DNA of 64,000 nt from positions 124,001 through 188,000 of the forward strand of contig NZ_BCZK01000004.1 in assembly GCF_001598695.1 (NCBI RefSeq). Reading direction: 5' to 3'. Source of the stretch: Klebsiella oxytoca NBRC 105695 (lineage in GTDB: Bacteria; Pseudomonadota; Gammaproteobacteria; Enterobacterales; Enterobacteriaceae). The translations under genes were made by a program, and so were the position numbers. Under the pieces are notes generated by a model. The model was given only the letters and a program-made list of their open reading frames with translations. It made no database searches and had not been told where the DNA came from. Positions 51,781 to 59,860 of the stretch are shown here, in pieces (positions within the stretch are counted from its first letter, which is position 1; the number at the start of each line of letters is the position of its first letter).

Positions 51781-52086
51781 TCAAAATTTTGCCTGCATCC
51801 CCTGCCCAGGCAAATCACCGCACCACTGGCCTTCTGGTAAAACTCTGCTGATGTGTTGCTGGAGACCTTCACAGGCCTGTTGAAACTTACAGGTATCGGC
51901 AGAACTTGCCCGTTGGCAGTAGAGCGATGAGGCTTTATTTAACTGCTCAAGGGCTCTCAAGCGCCAGCCACGCCGCTCGGCATCACTGCAACATCCAGCC
52001 AGGCTATCCCGGCAGACCCTTAGCCGGGTGATGTGTAAACGGTATTCCGCCACCTTTACCGCGATCGTGTTCTCTGGTTGTTTCAT
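51781..52086 (-). CDS. P4-like island hypothetical protein, 101 residues
   Basis: The start at 52086 (MKQPENTIAVKVAEYRLHIT) has AAGAGA upstream; the frame opens 43 codons earlier without support. The protein is helical, basic and contains six cysteines (CRDSLAGCCSDAE, SLYCQR, DTCKFQQAC), which suggests metal binding or a disulfide-rich fold. It belongs to the four-gene run below the Gp2-type gene. No family name can be assigned. Confidence 0.55.
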   Translation of the reverse strand: MKQPENTIAVKVAEYRLHITRLRVCRDSLAGCCSDAERRGWRLRALEQLNKASSLYCQRASSADTCKFQQACEGLQQHISRVLPEGQWCGDLPGQGMQAKF

Positions 52087-52290
52087 TTTTGATTTCTCTT
52101 GTTTGACAGGTATGAGAAATACCCGACAGGAGTGCTGTCGGGTATAAATGGAGTTGTGGAATTGTTGATTCACTACAGGTCGGAACGTCAGGGTTCCAGC
52201 GGCAGGTCCAGTCATGTCCGCGAGGACATTATTTGTCGCCGTAATAAAGGGGTTCGTACAGGATGCAGAGCCAGTTGCGTAGCCGTAGGA

Positions 52291-52869
52291 TCAGGGGCCT
52301 GGCTTACGTGGACGTCCTGCCGCTGAGCGTGGAGGAACGTCATTACAGCCGTATGCACACAAACCTTCTTTTTGTTCTTCCTTAGCCAGATAGCTCAGAA
52401 CATGACGGATATTGTTAATGCTTTCCGGATCGTTATACCGAACAGGTATGTTGATATTTCTAGAATACTGCGGCCGATATTCACATCGGTGCGATACGCC
52501 GTCCCGGTGCGTTATTTCCTCCCAAAGTGTATTTGCTGTAAGGGCAAAGGGATAAGAGTGCTGTGTTTTTTGTCTGTCCAGCCAGAATACGACATGCGCA
52601 TGGTATCCATGTCGTTCAGTCCATTCGACAACCCAGAAATAGCCCACCACACCTTTCTCTTTTGTCATTTTTTCCATTAGTTCACGCAAGTCATGTTCAA
52701 GTGTTTGGTGATGTAAGCTTGAATACCTGGCACTTTTCTTTTTGTAGAAAAAATCCATACGTAATGCCAAAAGGCATGAGTATCTGTTTATCATTTCATC
52801 GATATGTGCATTAAGAACTGAAGCCAGGAACCAGTCTTCATTAAAATTTCCATCTGAATTTTTGAGCAT
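52291..52869 (-). CDS. Inovirus Gp2-type (YagK/YfjJ) replication-like protein
   Basis: This 192-residue protein corresponds to the YagK/YfjJ family found in CP4 islands and related to inovirus Gp2-type rolling-circle initiators. The HUH-like motif appears as HGYHAHVVFWLD near residue 110, with a Tyr-rich C-terminal part (RNINIPVRYNDPESINNIRHVLSYLAK), and the tail is basic and Arg/Pro-rich. The start at 52869 (MLKNSDGN) gives a sensible N-terminus. Whether it still nicks DNA is unknown. The 310 bases upstream contain no gene and should hold its promoter. Confidence 0.75.
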   Translation of the reverse strand: MLKNSDGNFNEDWFLASVLNAHIDEMINRYSCLLALRMDFFYKKKSARYSSLHHQTLEHDLRELMEKMTKEKGVVGYFWVVEWTERHGYHAHVVFWLDRQKTQHSYPFALTANTLWEEITHRDGVSHRCEYRPQYSRNINIPVRYNDPESINNIRHVLSYLAKEEQKEGLCAYGCNDVPPRSAAGRPRKPGP

Positions 52870-53179
52870 AATTATTCCACTACTGATGATAAAGGAGGTC
52901 ATTACAAACACTAAGACAGTAAAATTTCATAGGCATTCTTGCTTTTGAAAGATATTAAGCTGACTTATAAAACAATTATCACTTTTAAAAGGGCATGGTG
53001 GTTACTGCAATATGGTTTACGAGGATGTTTGAACGGGTCTCGAAAAGTAAATGGTGGTAATATTAAAATGCTTAATGATGTCTGTTAATGTACGAAGGAA
53101 TGATAGTGTCTGTAATTATATTAAAAAACCTATATTAAACTACGTAACCTTCCTGTATTAAACACCAGAGTTAAAGATT
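52870..53179. other. Gap between the Gp2-type and AlpA genes
   Basis: About 310 AT-rich bases without a supported gene. The promoter of the four-gene minus-strand run must lie here, but no clear boxes were recognised. Confidence 0.35.
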
Positions 53180-53419
53180 CTAACCTCGAGATGCTTGTAT
53201 TCTTTCCAGCATCCATTTTTCCACTTCACTTTTTAGCCAGCGTGAACTACGACCCAGTTTAATTGGTGCAGGGAACGCATTCTCTGAAATTAATCGGTAA
53301 AACCATTTGTCTGTCATGTTTGTATAGGCGGTGATGAACGTCATATCAACGAGCTGGTCGCTCAGTAAAGATGTGGTTGTCTGGGTGCTGGATGATATCG
53401 ATTGAGTTTTGTTTGTCAT
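53180..53419 (-). CDS. AlpA-family island regulator
   Basis: This 79-residue protein is an AlpA/MerR-like helix-turn-helix protein of the type that activates the integrase or excision of CP4-57 and other P4-like islands. The core is FITAYTNMTDKWFYRLISENAFPAPIKLGRSSRWLKSEVEKWM, in which the recognition helix and the GRSSRW beta-hairpin are intact. The start at 53419 (MTNKTQS) is chosen by length; the frame opens 24 codons earlier. It lies at the boundary between the Gp2-type run and the GTPase/RadC module. Confidence 0.82.
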   Translation of the reverse strand: MTNKTQSISSSTQTTTSLLSDQLVDMTFITAYTNMTDKWFYRLISENAFPAPIKLGRSSRWLKSEVEKWMLERIQASRG

Positions 53420-53825
53420 GGAAAAGCTCCCGCAATTTAGTGTGAGTTCGGGAGGCGATGTGTGGTACCCAGTGGTACCTTGGATATTCACCTCACACCA
53501 TGGTACTCAACAGTAAAAAAATACAGTTGATATCTTTTATGCTCAGTATGTGCCCTTTTTTAGGATGTACTTAAGAGAGTCCTGTCGAGCCGCCTGCAAG
53601 CAAATTTTAGACCGTGTAAAGCTATATTGATTTTTCAGAAGTACCTCTCAAGGTTGAGATTCACTGCTATGCGTGTTTAGCTCATGGCAAGCCATGTCAT
53701 AGCGCTAACGAGTGTTTCACCGCCATGATCGGTTTTTTCGCGCATGCTAAAAAAACGAAATTCACAAATGATAATGATAATGATAATCACTATCAGATTT
53801 ATTGGTGTTAGATGCCTTTAATTTT
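53420..53825. other. AlpA upstream control region
   Basis: About 400 non-coding bases upstream of the AlpA gene. The only distinct signals are the Fur box at 53776-53794 and a tract of TGATAA repeats that overlaps it. No gene is seen. Confidence 0.4.
53776..53794. promoter_or_regulatory. Near-consensus Fur box
   Basis: GATAATGATAATCACTATC matches the 19-bp Fur consensus GATAATGATAATCATTATC at 18 positions. Overlapping GATAAT hexamers extend the match to the left from 53770. It lies about 355 bp upstream of the AlpA start and downstream of the unknown zinc-finger gene, so the controlled promoter is not clear. Confidence 0.6.
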
Positions 53826-54977
53826 TTAAATTCCAGGTCGGTATTCAAAAGGGAGTTTTTCTTTCTTACCTGACGTCCATAGCAATATATTCCCTTTGAT
53901 TTTTATTACATCCGTACTAAAGAAAGAGTTGTAAAACCCCACTAATTCAGAATAAGAATCCAAATCCAACTCAAGCATCATGAAGGTAATCATTACGGAT
54001 CTGTACAAACAGCCATTTTTATCAAACTTATTTGATAAAAATGAATAAACTTCGGGGGTGCCATTTCTTGCCATGTTAAAAATAATATGAATAGCTATCA
54101 ACTCTAACGTAAAGGATTCATTTTTATATTTTTTAGCGAGTTTTAACATAGAATCATTTACGCCAATGACATTCAATCTTTTCAGTTCATTTAATAAGAG
54201 GCCAAATAGTGGAGGGGTATCGCCAGGGCTAAGATAGGGTAGATTATTACTATATTGGTGGGGGTGTAAAGGTGTCTCAATTGTTAATTGGAGTAATTTT
54301 AATGCCACAGACCGTTCATCCTCTAACGTAATTAAAGATTTGTACAGGCTGAGTGTTTTTTTTACGTTAGTAGTACCCCTGATGTTGCGGTTTTTTGCGA
54401 GTTGATTAATTACTTTGTTTTTTAAAGTAATAGGTATAATGATGTTTTGTCGGGGTGAGGAATCACCTGTCTTACCAGGGGAAGGAAGTTTATAAAGTTG
54501 CAATTTTAAATTTCCCTCGCCGCCACCAAGATAATTTATTGCATAAAGCTTGCTGTTTTTACAAAAATTAATCCAGGAGTAGATACTATACAGTTCCGTT
54601 ACTTCATTTAATGAAACAGGAAGATCCGGCCCGATTCTTATACGGCGCACATAGCTTTCTGTGTTTCTCCAGGCTGCTGTTTTACGTATTAATATAAGCT
54701 TTTCTCTGGCCTGTCTTATTAATCCAGCATTTTCAATTGAAGATATCTTTCTGACATATCCCCTCCTGCTATTGAATGCGCAATAGTAAATGCGCCCCTT
54801 CTTTAATCGTTTTATTTTACGAGGGATATATTTATTAATCCGATAAACAAGGTCTTTTTCCTTGCGCTCACTCAGTTCGCAGAAGCGCAAATAATGTTTT
54901 TTACAGAGCCTTTTACGTTTTGCTTCAGGTAATGGGGACACTAAACGATTGCAGTTTTTTCGTACACATTTAGCCAT
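53826..54977 (-). CDS. Unknown protein with N-terminal zinc-finger-like motif, 383 residues
   Basis: No family is recognised. The start at 54977 (MAKCVRKNC) has AGGGA seven bases upstream; an in-frame ATG lies five codons earlier. The N-terminus has Cys4, Cys9, then RLCKKHYLRFC near residues 24-34, a C-x4-C...C-x2-H pattern like the small zinc domain that precedes some phage HNH proteins. A very basic linker (KYIPRKIKRLKKGRIYYC) follows, then a mostly helical C-terminal half. It is AT-rich compared with its neighbours, stands alone between AlpA and the GTPase gene, and occupies the place where P4-like islands often carry defence or toxin cargo. Defence is only an inference from place. Confidence 0.6.
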   Translation of the reverse strand: MAKCVRKNCNRLVSPLPEAKRKRLCKKHYLRFCELSERKEKDLVYRINKYIPRKIKRLKKGRIYYCAFNSRRGYVRKISSIENAGLIRQAREKLILIRKTAAWRNTESYVRRIRIGPDLPVSLNEVTELYSIYSWINFCKNSKLYAINYLGGGEGNLKLQLYKLPSPGKTGDSSPRQNIIIPITLKNKVINQLAKNRNIRGTTNVKKTLSLYKSLITLEDERSVALKLLQLTIETPLHPHQYSNNLPYLSPGDTPPLFGLLLNELKRLNVIGVNDSMLKLAKKYKNESFTLELIAIHIIFNMARNGTPEVYSFLSNKFDKNGCLYRSVMITFMMLELDLDSYSELVGFYNSFFSTDVIKIKGNILLWTSGKKEKLPFEYRPGI

Positions 54978-55074
54978 TTCATATTCCCTCATTCCAGAAA
55001 AATTTAAACCTATATTACTCCTTTGAACAGACGGTTAACCATTTTCCGGCGCTATTTTTTCACAGGAGTAAATC

Positions 55075-55968
55075 ATGCCTCAAATCCCCGACCCGCAGGA
55101 TACAAGCAATGTTCTGCGCACCTGTCTTAATCTCTTACCCCCGCATTCTGCTGAACGTATTCTTTCCCGCCTCCAGGAGGCGATTCGCTATGAACCCATG
55201 ATAGGCATCATGGGCAAAAGTGGTGCGGGCAAGAGTTCATTATGCAACGCGCTTTTTCAGCAACCCGTTTGCCTGACCAGTGATTTGCTCGGTTGCACCC
55301 GGGAACCCCAGCGGATGATCCTAGATGTGGGTAATCGTTGTATGACGCTGGTGGATTTACCGGGTGTGGGTGAGACACCGGAATACGACGAGGAATATCT
55401 GGCGCTCTATAAGGCGTTGCTGGCAGAGCTGGATTTGATTATCTGGGTGCTGCGTGCCGATGACCGTGCCCGGGCAACAGATATCAGTGCGTACAGGGCA
55501 CTGATGGAAGCAGGTGCCGCTCCTTCACGTTTCCTGTTTGTACTGACTCAGGCCGACCGTATTCCGCCCCTCAGGGATGGTGAGCCCTGGCAAGCATCAC
55601 CTTCTTCTGAGCAATGCCTTTCACTAGCAGCGGTCAGTGCTCAGGTTGCCGGACAGTTGCCGTCCTCTTTCCCGGTCATGGCTGTCTCTGCACATACCGG
55701 CTATAACCTGCCCGCCATGGTGGAGTTGATGGTGCATGCCTTACCCGTACAGGCCAGCAGTGCCGTGTATTGCCAGCTGAAACCAGAGAATCAGACCCCG
55801 GACAGCGACGCCGCTGTACGGCAGCAGTTTGGTGAGGCAGCGGGTAAGGCTTTTGACACGGTAATTAATCCTGACCACTTGCCCTCTGCCTGGACTGCCC
55901 TGTTAAAGAGTATCAGACAGAAGTTAGTGCAACTTGCCACGGCATTATGGGACCGCATATTTGGCTGA
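55075..55968 (+). CDS. YfjP/YeeP-family GTPase
   Basis: This 297-residue protein is a Era/TrmE-like P-loop GTPase of the YfjP/YeeP/YkfA group. The G1 motif is GKSGAGKSS near residue 48, G3 is DLPGVGE near residue 98 and G4 is TQAD near residue 162. Homologues are standard residents of CP4-type islands, mostly just upstream of YfjQ-type genes, and their cellular target is not established. It is the first plus-strand gene after the AlpA region and ends before a strong palindrome. Confidence 0.9.
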   Translation: MPQIPDPQDTSNVLRTCLNLLPPHSAERILSRLQEAIRYEPMIGIMGKSGAGKSSLCNALFQQPVCLTSDLLGCTREPQRMILDVGNRCMTLVDLPGVGETPEYDEEYLALYKALLAELDLIIWVLRADDRARATDISAYRALMEAGAAPSRFLFVLTQADRIPPLRDGEPWQASPSSEQCLSLAAVSAQVAGQLPSSFPVMAVSAHTGYNLPAMVELMVHALPVQASSAVYCQLKPENQTPDSDAAVRQQFGEAAGKAFDTVINPDHLPSAWTALLKSIRQKLVQLATALWDRIFG

Positions 55969-56023
55969 AATCCGCCGCTTTACCCCTCAATTACCACATT
56001 CAAAAAACAGTATATTGATCTGT

Positions 56024-56057
56024 AAAAACGATCGATAATAAAATATCGATCGTTTTT
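56024..56057. terminator. Perfect 14-bp hairpin after the GTPase gene
   Basis: AAAAACGATCGATA and TATCGATCGTTTTT form a perfect 14-bp stem with loop ATAAAA. The stem carries A and T runs at its ends, so it can work as a terminator in both directions. Confidence 0.8.
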
Positions 56058-56251
56058 ATCTATTAAGATATCGATGTATTAGCCCCCTGTTGATCGCTTT
56101 TACCTATCAAAGCAAAGGGATATTTATTTTTCAAAGTCTTCATGCGCACGACGAACAGGGACGTTGACGTCATGGTCCGGATACAAAGATGCATCAGGTT
56201 CTGTGTACCGCGTCCCCCGTTGCCGCTTCTGATTCATTAATAAGGTGACAT

Positions 56252-56929
56252 ATGAAAATTCAGACCGTGATTGCATTTGTTTTGTCAGCCATTTCGGTTT
56301 CTGCTCAGGCGGGTAACTGGGCTGTGAAAAACGGCTGGTGCCAGACGCTGACCGATAATGGTCAGGCACTGGTGATGCTGAAAAACAACACCATTGGCAT
56401 CTTTGGTCAGTTGCAGGGCTGTCCCAATGGCCCGCAGGAGCTGATGGGGAGTCGCATCAGTGTAAACGGCAATCTGGTACCCACATCTCAGTTGTGCAAC
56501 CAGCAAACAGGATTTAAGGCTGTTGAGGTTGAAGGCGGGCAGGCACCTGCAGCCGCCAGAAAGGCAATTGCTTCGATTGCAGGTCAGGAAACATCGACCC
56601 TTCAGGTCTTTGGTGCGCAACTGACATTCACCCGTGGGGACATGATGACGGTCTGCCCGAAATACGTATCCGGCCTTGCTGCCAGTGCCGGGAGTCGAGC
56701 GCCGGAGATTAACAAAGGCTCAGTCATGAAAGCGGCCAAAGAAGCGTATACGAAAGAGTATGACCGTGACACGGCTGAGGCCGCTGATTTTGGCAGCTAC
56801 AAAGTGGAGGGAAATACTGTGGTTTATGAGGTCTACAATGCCGGGTACCGTACCTACGATAAGGTGACAGTCACCATTGGTGCTGATGGTAAGGCCACCG
56901 GTGCCAGGGTTGAATATATGGGGCAATAA
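56252..56929 (+). CDS. Secreted four-cysteine protein of unknown function
   Basis: This 225-residue protein has a signal peptide of about 20 residues (MKIQTVIAFVLSAISVSAQA) and a mature part with four cysteines (NGWCQ, QGCPNG, QLCNQQ, TVCPKY), enough for two disulfide bonds, so it is most likely periplasmic. The C-terminal half is rich in beta-type stretches (YKVEGNTVVYEVYNAGYRTYDKVTVTIG). Its ribosome site AAGGTGACAT is good. It stands between the YfjP-type and YfjQ-type genes, where most P4-like islands have cytoplasmic proteins only. No family is recognised. Confidence 0.65.
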   Translation: MKIQTVIAFVLSAISVSAQAGNWAVKNGWCQTLTDNGQALVMLKNNTIGIFGQLQGCPNGPQELMGSRISVNGNLVPTSQLCNQQTGFKAVEVEGGQAPAAARKAIASIAGQETSTLQVFGAQLTFTRGDMMTVCPKYVSGLAASAGSRAPEINKGSVMKAAKEAYTKEYDRDTAEAADFGSYKVEGNTVVYEVYNAGYRTYDKVTVTIGADGKATGARVEYMGQ

Positions 56930-57027
56930 CGCCTTATCCGCCACGCCATTTTTAATGTTAAAGGCCATGTTCCTTCGGGAGCGTGGCCTTTTCTTTTTAT
57001 ACCGATAAACACACTAAGGAGTGAATT

Positions 57028-57846
57028 ATGCGATTAGCATCCCGCTTTGGTGCGGTGAACCTTGTTCGCCGTGACCGTCCCTTAACCCGTGATGAACTGG
57101 CTCACTATGTTCCCAGCGTGTTCAGTGAGGAAAAGCATGAATCGCGCAGCGAGCGCTATACCTGCATCCCGACCATCACTCTGCTGGATAACCTGCAGCG
57201 CGAAGGTTTTCAGCCGTTCTTTGCCTGCCAGACCCGTGTGCGTAACCCCGACAAGCGGGCACACACCAAACATATGCTGCGTCTGCGCCGCGAAGGGCAG
57301 ATTACCGGTAAACAGGTGCCAGAAATTATCCTGCTTAACAGCCATGACGGTTCGAGTTCATACCAGATGTTGCCGGGATTGTTTCGGGCAGTCTGTAGCA
57401 ATGGTCTGGTCTGCGGTGAGTCGTTTGGCGAAGTGCGAGTACCGCATAAGGGCAACGTGGTGGAGAGGGTTATAGAAGGGGCTTACGAAGTTCTGGGGAT
57501 TTTTGATCGTGTGGAAGAAAAACGGGATGCCATGCAATCACTTATGCTTCCGCCACCAGCACAACAGGCACTGGCAAAAGCTGCACTGACATATCGCTTT
57601 GGCGAGGAGCATCAGCCCGTGACGGAAGCACAGCTATTGACCCCTCGTCGCTGGCAGGATGAGTCCGGAGATCTGTGGACGACTTACCAGCGTATTCAGG
57701 AGAACCTGATCAAAGGTGGTTTGAACGGCCGCAATGCAAAAGGAGGACGCACACATACCCGTGCAATTAAAGGTATTGATGGAGATGTGAAGCTGAATCG
57801 CGCGCTGTGGGTGATGGCAGAAAATATGCTGCAACTCGCCTCTTGA
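57028..57846 (+). CDS. DUF932 (YfjQ/YafZ) family protein
   Basis: This 272-residue cytoplasmic protein belongs to the DUF932/DUF945 family found in phage, plasmid and P4-like islands. Conserved stretches include RERYTCIPTI-like SERYTCIPTI near residue 40, NSHDGSSSYQMLPGLFRAVCSNGLV near residue 104 and the C-terminal WVMAENMLQLAS. The function is unknown; presence beside RadC-like and CbtA-type genes is its normal context. It starts with a good ribosome site (AAGGAG) and ends 14 bases before the RadC-like start. Confidence 0.88.
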   Translation: MRLASRFGAVNLVRRDRPLTRDELAHYVPSVFSEEKHESRSERYTCIPTITLLDNLQREGFQPFFACQTRVRNPDKRAHTKHMLRLRREGQITGKQVPEIILLNSHDGSSSYQMLPGLFRAVCSNGLVCGESFGEVRVPHKGNVVERVIEGAYEVLGIFDRVEEKRDAMQSLMLPPPAQQALAKAALTYRFGEEHQPVTEAQLLTPRRWQDESGDLWTTYQRIQENLIKGGLNGRNAKGGRTHTRAIKGIDGDVKLNRALWVMAENMLQLAS

Positions 57847-57860
57847 ACGATATCTCCACC

Positions 57861-58334
57861 ATGTCCGAACTGAATTTACCTTCGGTCTTCCCGATAAATG
57901 AGCAACGTACTATCCGTCGAGCCCTACGATTGCTGGAGAAATATCAGCGGCAGCCCAGTGAGTCGTTCCTTGCCGCTAGCTTCGCGAAAAATTGGTTACA
58001 GCTCTATCTGGCAAAGCAGGAGCGAGAAGTCTTTGTTGTTATCTATCTCGATAATCAACATCGTCTGCTGGGGCATGAAACGCTCTTCCTCGGCACGATT
58101 AACCATACTGAAATCCATCCTCGCGAAATTGTGAAATCTGCACTGCGTCATAATGCTGCTGCGGTGATCGTCTCTCATAACCACCCATCTGGCATTACCG
58201 ATGCCAGTAAAGCTGACAGAGCCATTACGTCCAGGATTACAGAGGCGCTGGGTCTGATTGAGGTTCGGCTACTGGATCATTTCATCATTGGTGATGGTGA
58301 AGCGTTGTCGTTTGCTGAGCATGGATGGCTATAA
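57861..58334 (+). CDS. RadC/YeeS-family JAMM-domain protein
   Basis: This 157-residue protein is a small RadC-like MPN/JAMM protein (YkfG/YfjY/YeeS group). The metal motif is complete: HNHPSGITDASKAD gives H-x-H-x7-S-x2-D near residues 112-126, and HFIIGDGEALSFAEHGWL closes the domain. The start at 57861 (MSELNLP) gives the normal length; the frame also opens 18 codons earlier inside the preceding gene. The family has no proven role in repair and is a common island passenger. Confidence 0.9.
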   Translation: MSELNLPSVFPINEQRTIRRALRLLEKYQRQPSESFLAASFAKNWLQLYLAKQEREVFVVIYLDNQHRLLGHETLFLGTINHTEIHPREIVKSALRHNAAAVIVSHNHPSGITDASKADRAITSRITEALGLIEVRLLDHFIIGDGEALSFAEHGWL

Positions 58335-58349
58335 GAAGAGGAAGGGCTA

Positions 58350-58571
58350 ATGAAAATCATCAGTAAGCGTCAGGCGATGGCAATTTATCGTCTGCATCCT
58401 GAATCCCGATTGTTTCAATTCTGTACCGGGAAATATTGCTGGTCCGGGAGCGTCTGCCATTACTACGGTCGTGAAGTTCCGGATATCAAGGGTGTTCTGG
58501 CTGTCTTTGCCGAGCGACGCAAGGACCGGAACGGACCGTATGTCTCTCTGGGCAACGTCACTCTCAATTAA
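58350..58571 (+). CDS. YeeT-family (DUF987) protein
   Basis: This 73-residue protein starts MKIISKRQAMAIYRLHPESRLFQF and matches the YeeT/DUF987 family, which always sits between the RadC-like gene and the CbeA/CbtA pair in CP4-type islands. Two cysteines (GKYCWSGSVCHYYG) are conserved. Its role is unknown. It starts 15 bases after the RadC-like gene, with AGGAAGG as ribosome site. Confidence 0.88.
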   Translation: MKIISKRQAMAIYRLHPESRLFQFCTGKYCWSGSVCHYYGREVPDIKGVLAVFAERRKDRNGPYVSLGNVTLN

Positions 58572-58591
58572 CCTTATTAAAGGAGCTTCAG

Positions 58592-58941
58592 ATGTCGAGT
58601 AAGACACTGAGAGTGAATGATGATACCGCTGAGCTTTGGTGGGGGCTGAATCGTAATGTCATTCCTTGTTTTGGTGCACGTCTGGTCCAGGAAGGTAACC
58701 GCCTACATTACCTGTCTGACCGCGCCAGCATAATAGGCCTATTCAATAAAGCGGATTTGCTCCGCCTTGACCAGGCATTTCCTGTTCTGCTAAGCAGGCG
58801 GAGCTCATACTTACCAGCGGCGAACTGAATCCCCGACACCAGCATTGCGTCACCCTCTATGCAAAGGGGCTGACCTGCGAAGCTGATACGCTGGGTTCCT
58901 GTGGTCACGTCTATATCTCCATTTATCCTACTCAACGCTAA
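58592..58941 (+). pseudogene. CbeA/YeeU-type antitoxin, frameshifted
   Basis: The first 66 codons encode the CbeA/YeeU family (WWGLNRNVIPCFGARLVQEGNRLHYLSDRA up to DQAFPVLL). An extra base near 58790, in CTGCTAAGCAGG, shifts the frame and ends translation at 58828. Skipping one base restores the family sequence KQAELILTSGELNPRHQHCVTLYAKGLTCEADTLGSCGHVYISIYP, ending with TAA at 58939-58941. CbeA is a cytoskeleton-bundling antitoxin that counteracts CbtA without binding it. As written, 40% of the protein is lost, including the conserved C-terminal strand. Confidence 0.78.
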
Positions 58942-58975
58942 TTAACTTTAGAACTCACTTTTACGAGAACAACTC

Positions 58976-59308
58976 ATGAATACTTTACCTGCAATAAACC
59001 AGCGGGCTGTTCAGACATGCTTATCACCCGTGGTTGTCTGGCAAATGCTGCTTGCTCGACTACTTGAGCTGCACTATGGCCTGACCTTAAATGACACGCC
59101 GTTCAGCGATGAGGCTGTTATTAAAAGACATATCGAAGCTGGTATCACGCTTGTCGATGCCGTTAATTTTCTGGTGGAGAAGTACGAATTGATCCGTATC
59201 GATCGCAGAGGATTTAGCTCACAGGGACAAGTGCCATATTTGACCGTGACAGATATCCTTCATGCCAGGAGAGAATGTGGATTAACGAACAGTTGTCCTT
59301 ATCGGTAA
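58976..59308 (+). CDS. CbtA/YeeV-family cytoskeleton-targeting toxin
   Basis: This 110-residue protein matches CbtA/YeeV/YkfI/YpjF, type IV toxins that bind FtsZ and MreB and round up the cell. Conserved parts are [59 protein letters not shown] and [10 protein letters not shown]. It is shorter than the 124-residue E. coli relatives, since it ends soon after [10 protein letters not shown], so toxicity may be reduced. It follows the frameshifted antitoxin by 34 bases. Confidence 0.87.
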   Translation: MNTLPAINQRAVQTCLSPVVVWQMLLARLLELHYGLTLNDTPFSDEAVIKRHIEAGITLVDAVNFLVEKYELIRIDRRGFSSQGQVPYLTVTDILHARRECGLTNSCPYR

Positions 59309-59397
59309 GTAATATTGTTCTTAGCCGATCGCGGCAGTGAGGTGTACTTCAATAGCTGAGAAAATTTGTACGGTCTGTGAAGATATTAGTGGGATTA

Positions 59398-59426
59398 GCG
59401 ACTCGATGAAAGGCTCATCGAGTCGC
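59398..59426 (+). terminator. Terminator-like hairpin after the CbtA gene
   Basis: GCGACTCGATGA and TCATCGAGTCGC form a perfect 12-bp stem with loop AAGGC. It lies 90 bases past the cbtA-type stop codon. The following bases are A-rich, so on the plus strand it lacks a clear T-run. Confidence 0.5.
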
Positions 59427-59467
59427 ATAAAAAACAAGATGGGGGCACAAAAGGGGCATTTATAAAG

Positions 59468-59707
59468 ATGAAACAAGAAAATATCTATATTTATCAAAGT
59501 GAATATGCGGTTTGTTATGTTCCTGTTATCGCTTCACACGATATTAACCAGCTCGACAAAAAGCGCCTTTTGCCATATTTGTGCCATTCCCTGTCAGGAA
59601 GAGTCGATCTGCATGGCACGCTGCGTAAGGTGATTCGGTGCCAGATACGCACAATGCTGTACCACTTCAACTCTCTCCCAGTCACCCATTTCCTATCGCG
59701 CACTTAG
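59468..59707 (+). CDS. Possible 79-residue protein of unknown origin
   Basis: An open frame starting [20 protein letters not shown] runs for 79 codons. There is no clear ribosome site or recognised family, and the C-terminal half looks like translated non-coding DNA. It lies in the 552-bp gap between the CbtA gene and the membrane regulator; nothing else is seen there. Confidence 0.25.
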   Translation: MKQENIYIYQSEYAVCYVPVIASHDINQLDKKRLLPYLCHSLSGRVDLHGTLRKVIRCQIRTMLYHFNSLPVTHFLSRT

Positions 59708-59860
59708 TGGCACGCCGGACTGTACAGGCCAGAGCCGGTTGCAAGTTCACTAACCTATTAGCGTATCCACTATTGGCGAATAGGTGAGTTATTAAGAAAA
59801 TTCTTGCCATTTGTCATTTTATGCTATGATTTGTTCTCGATCAATAATCAGGAATGTGCA

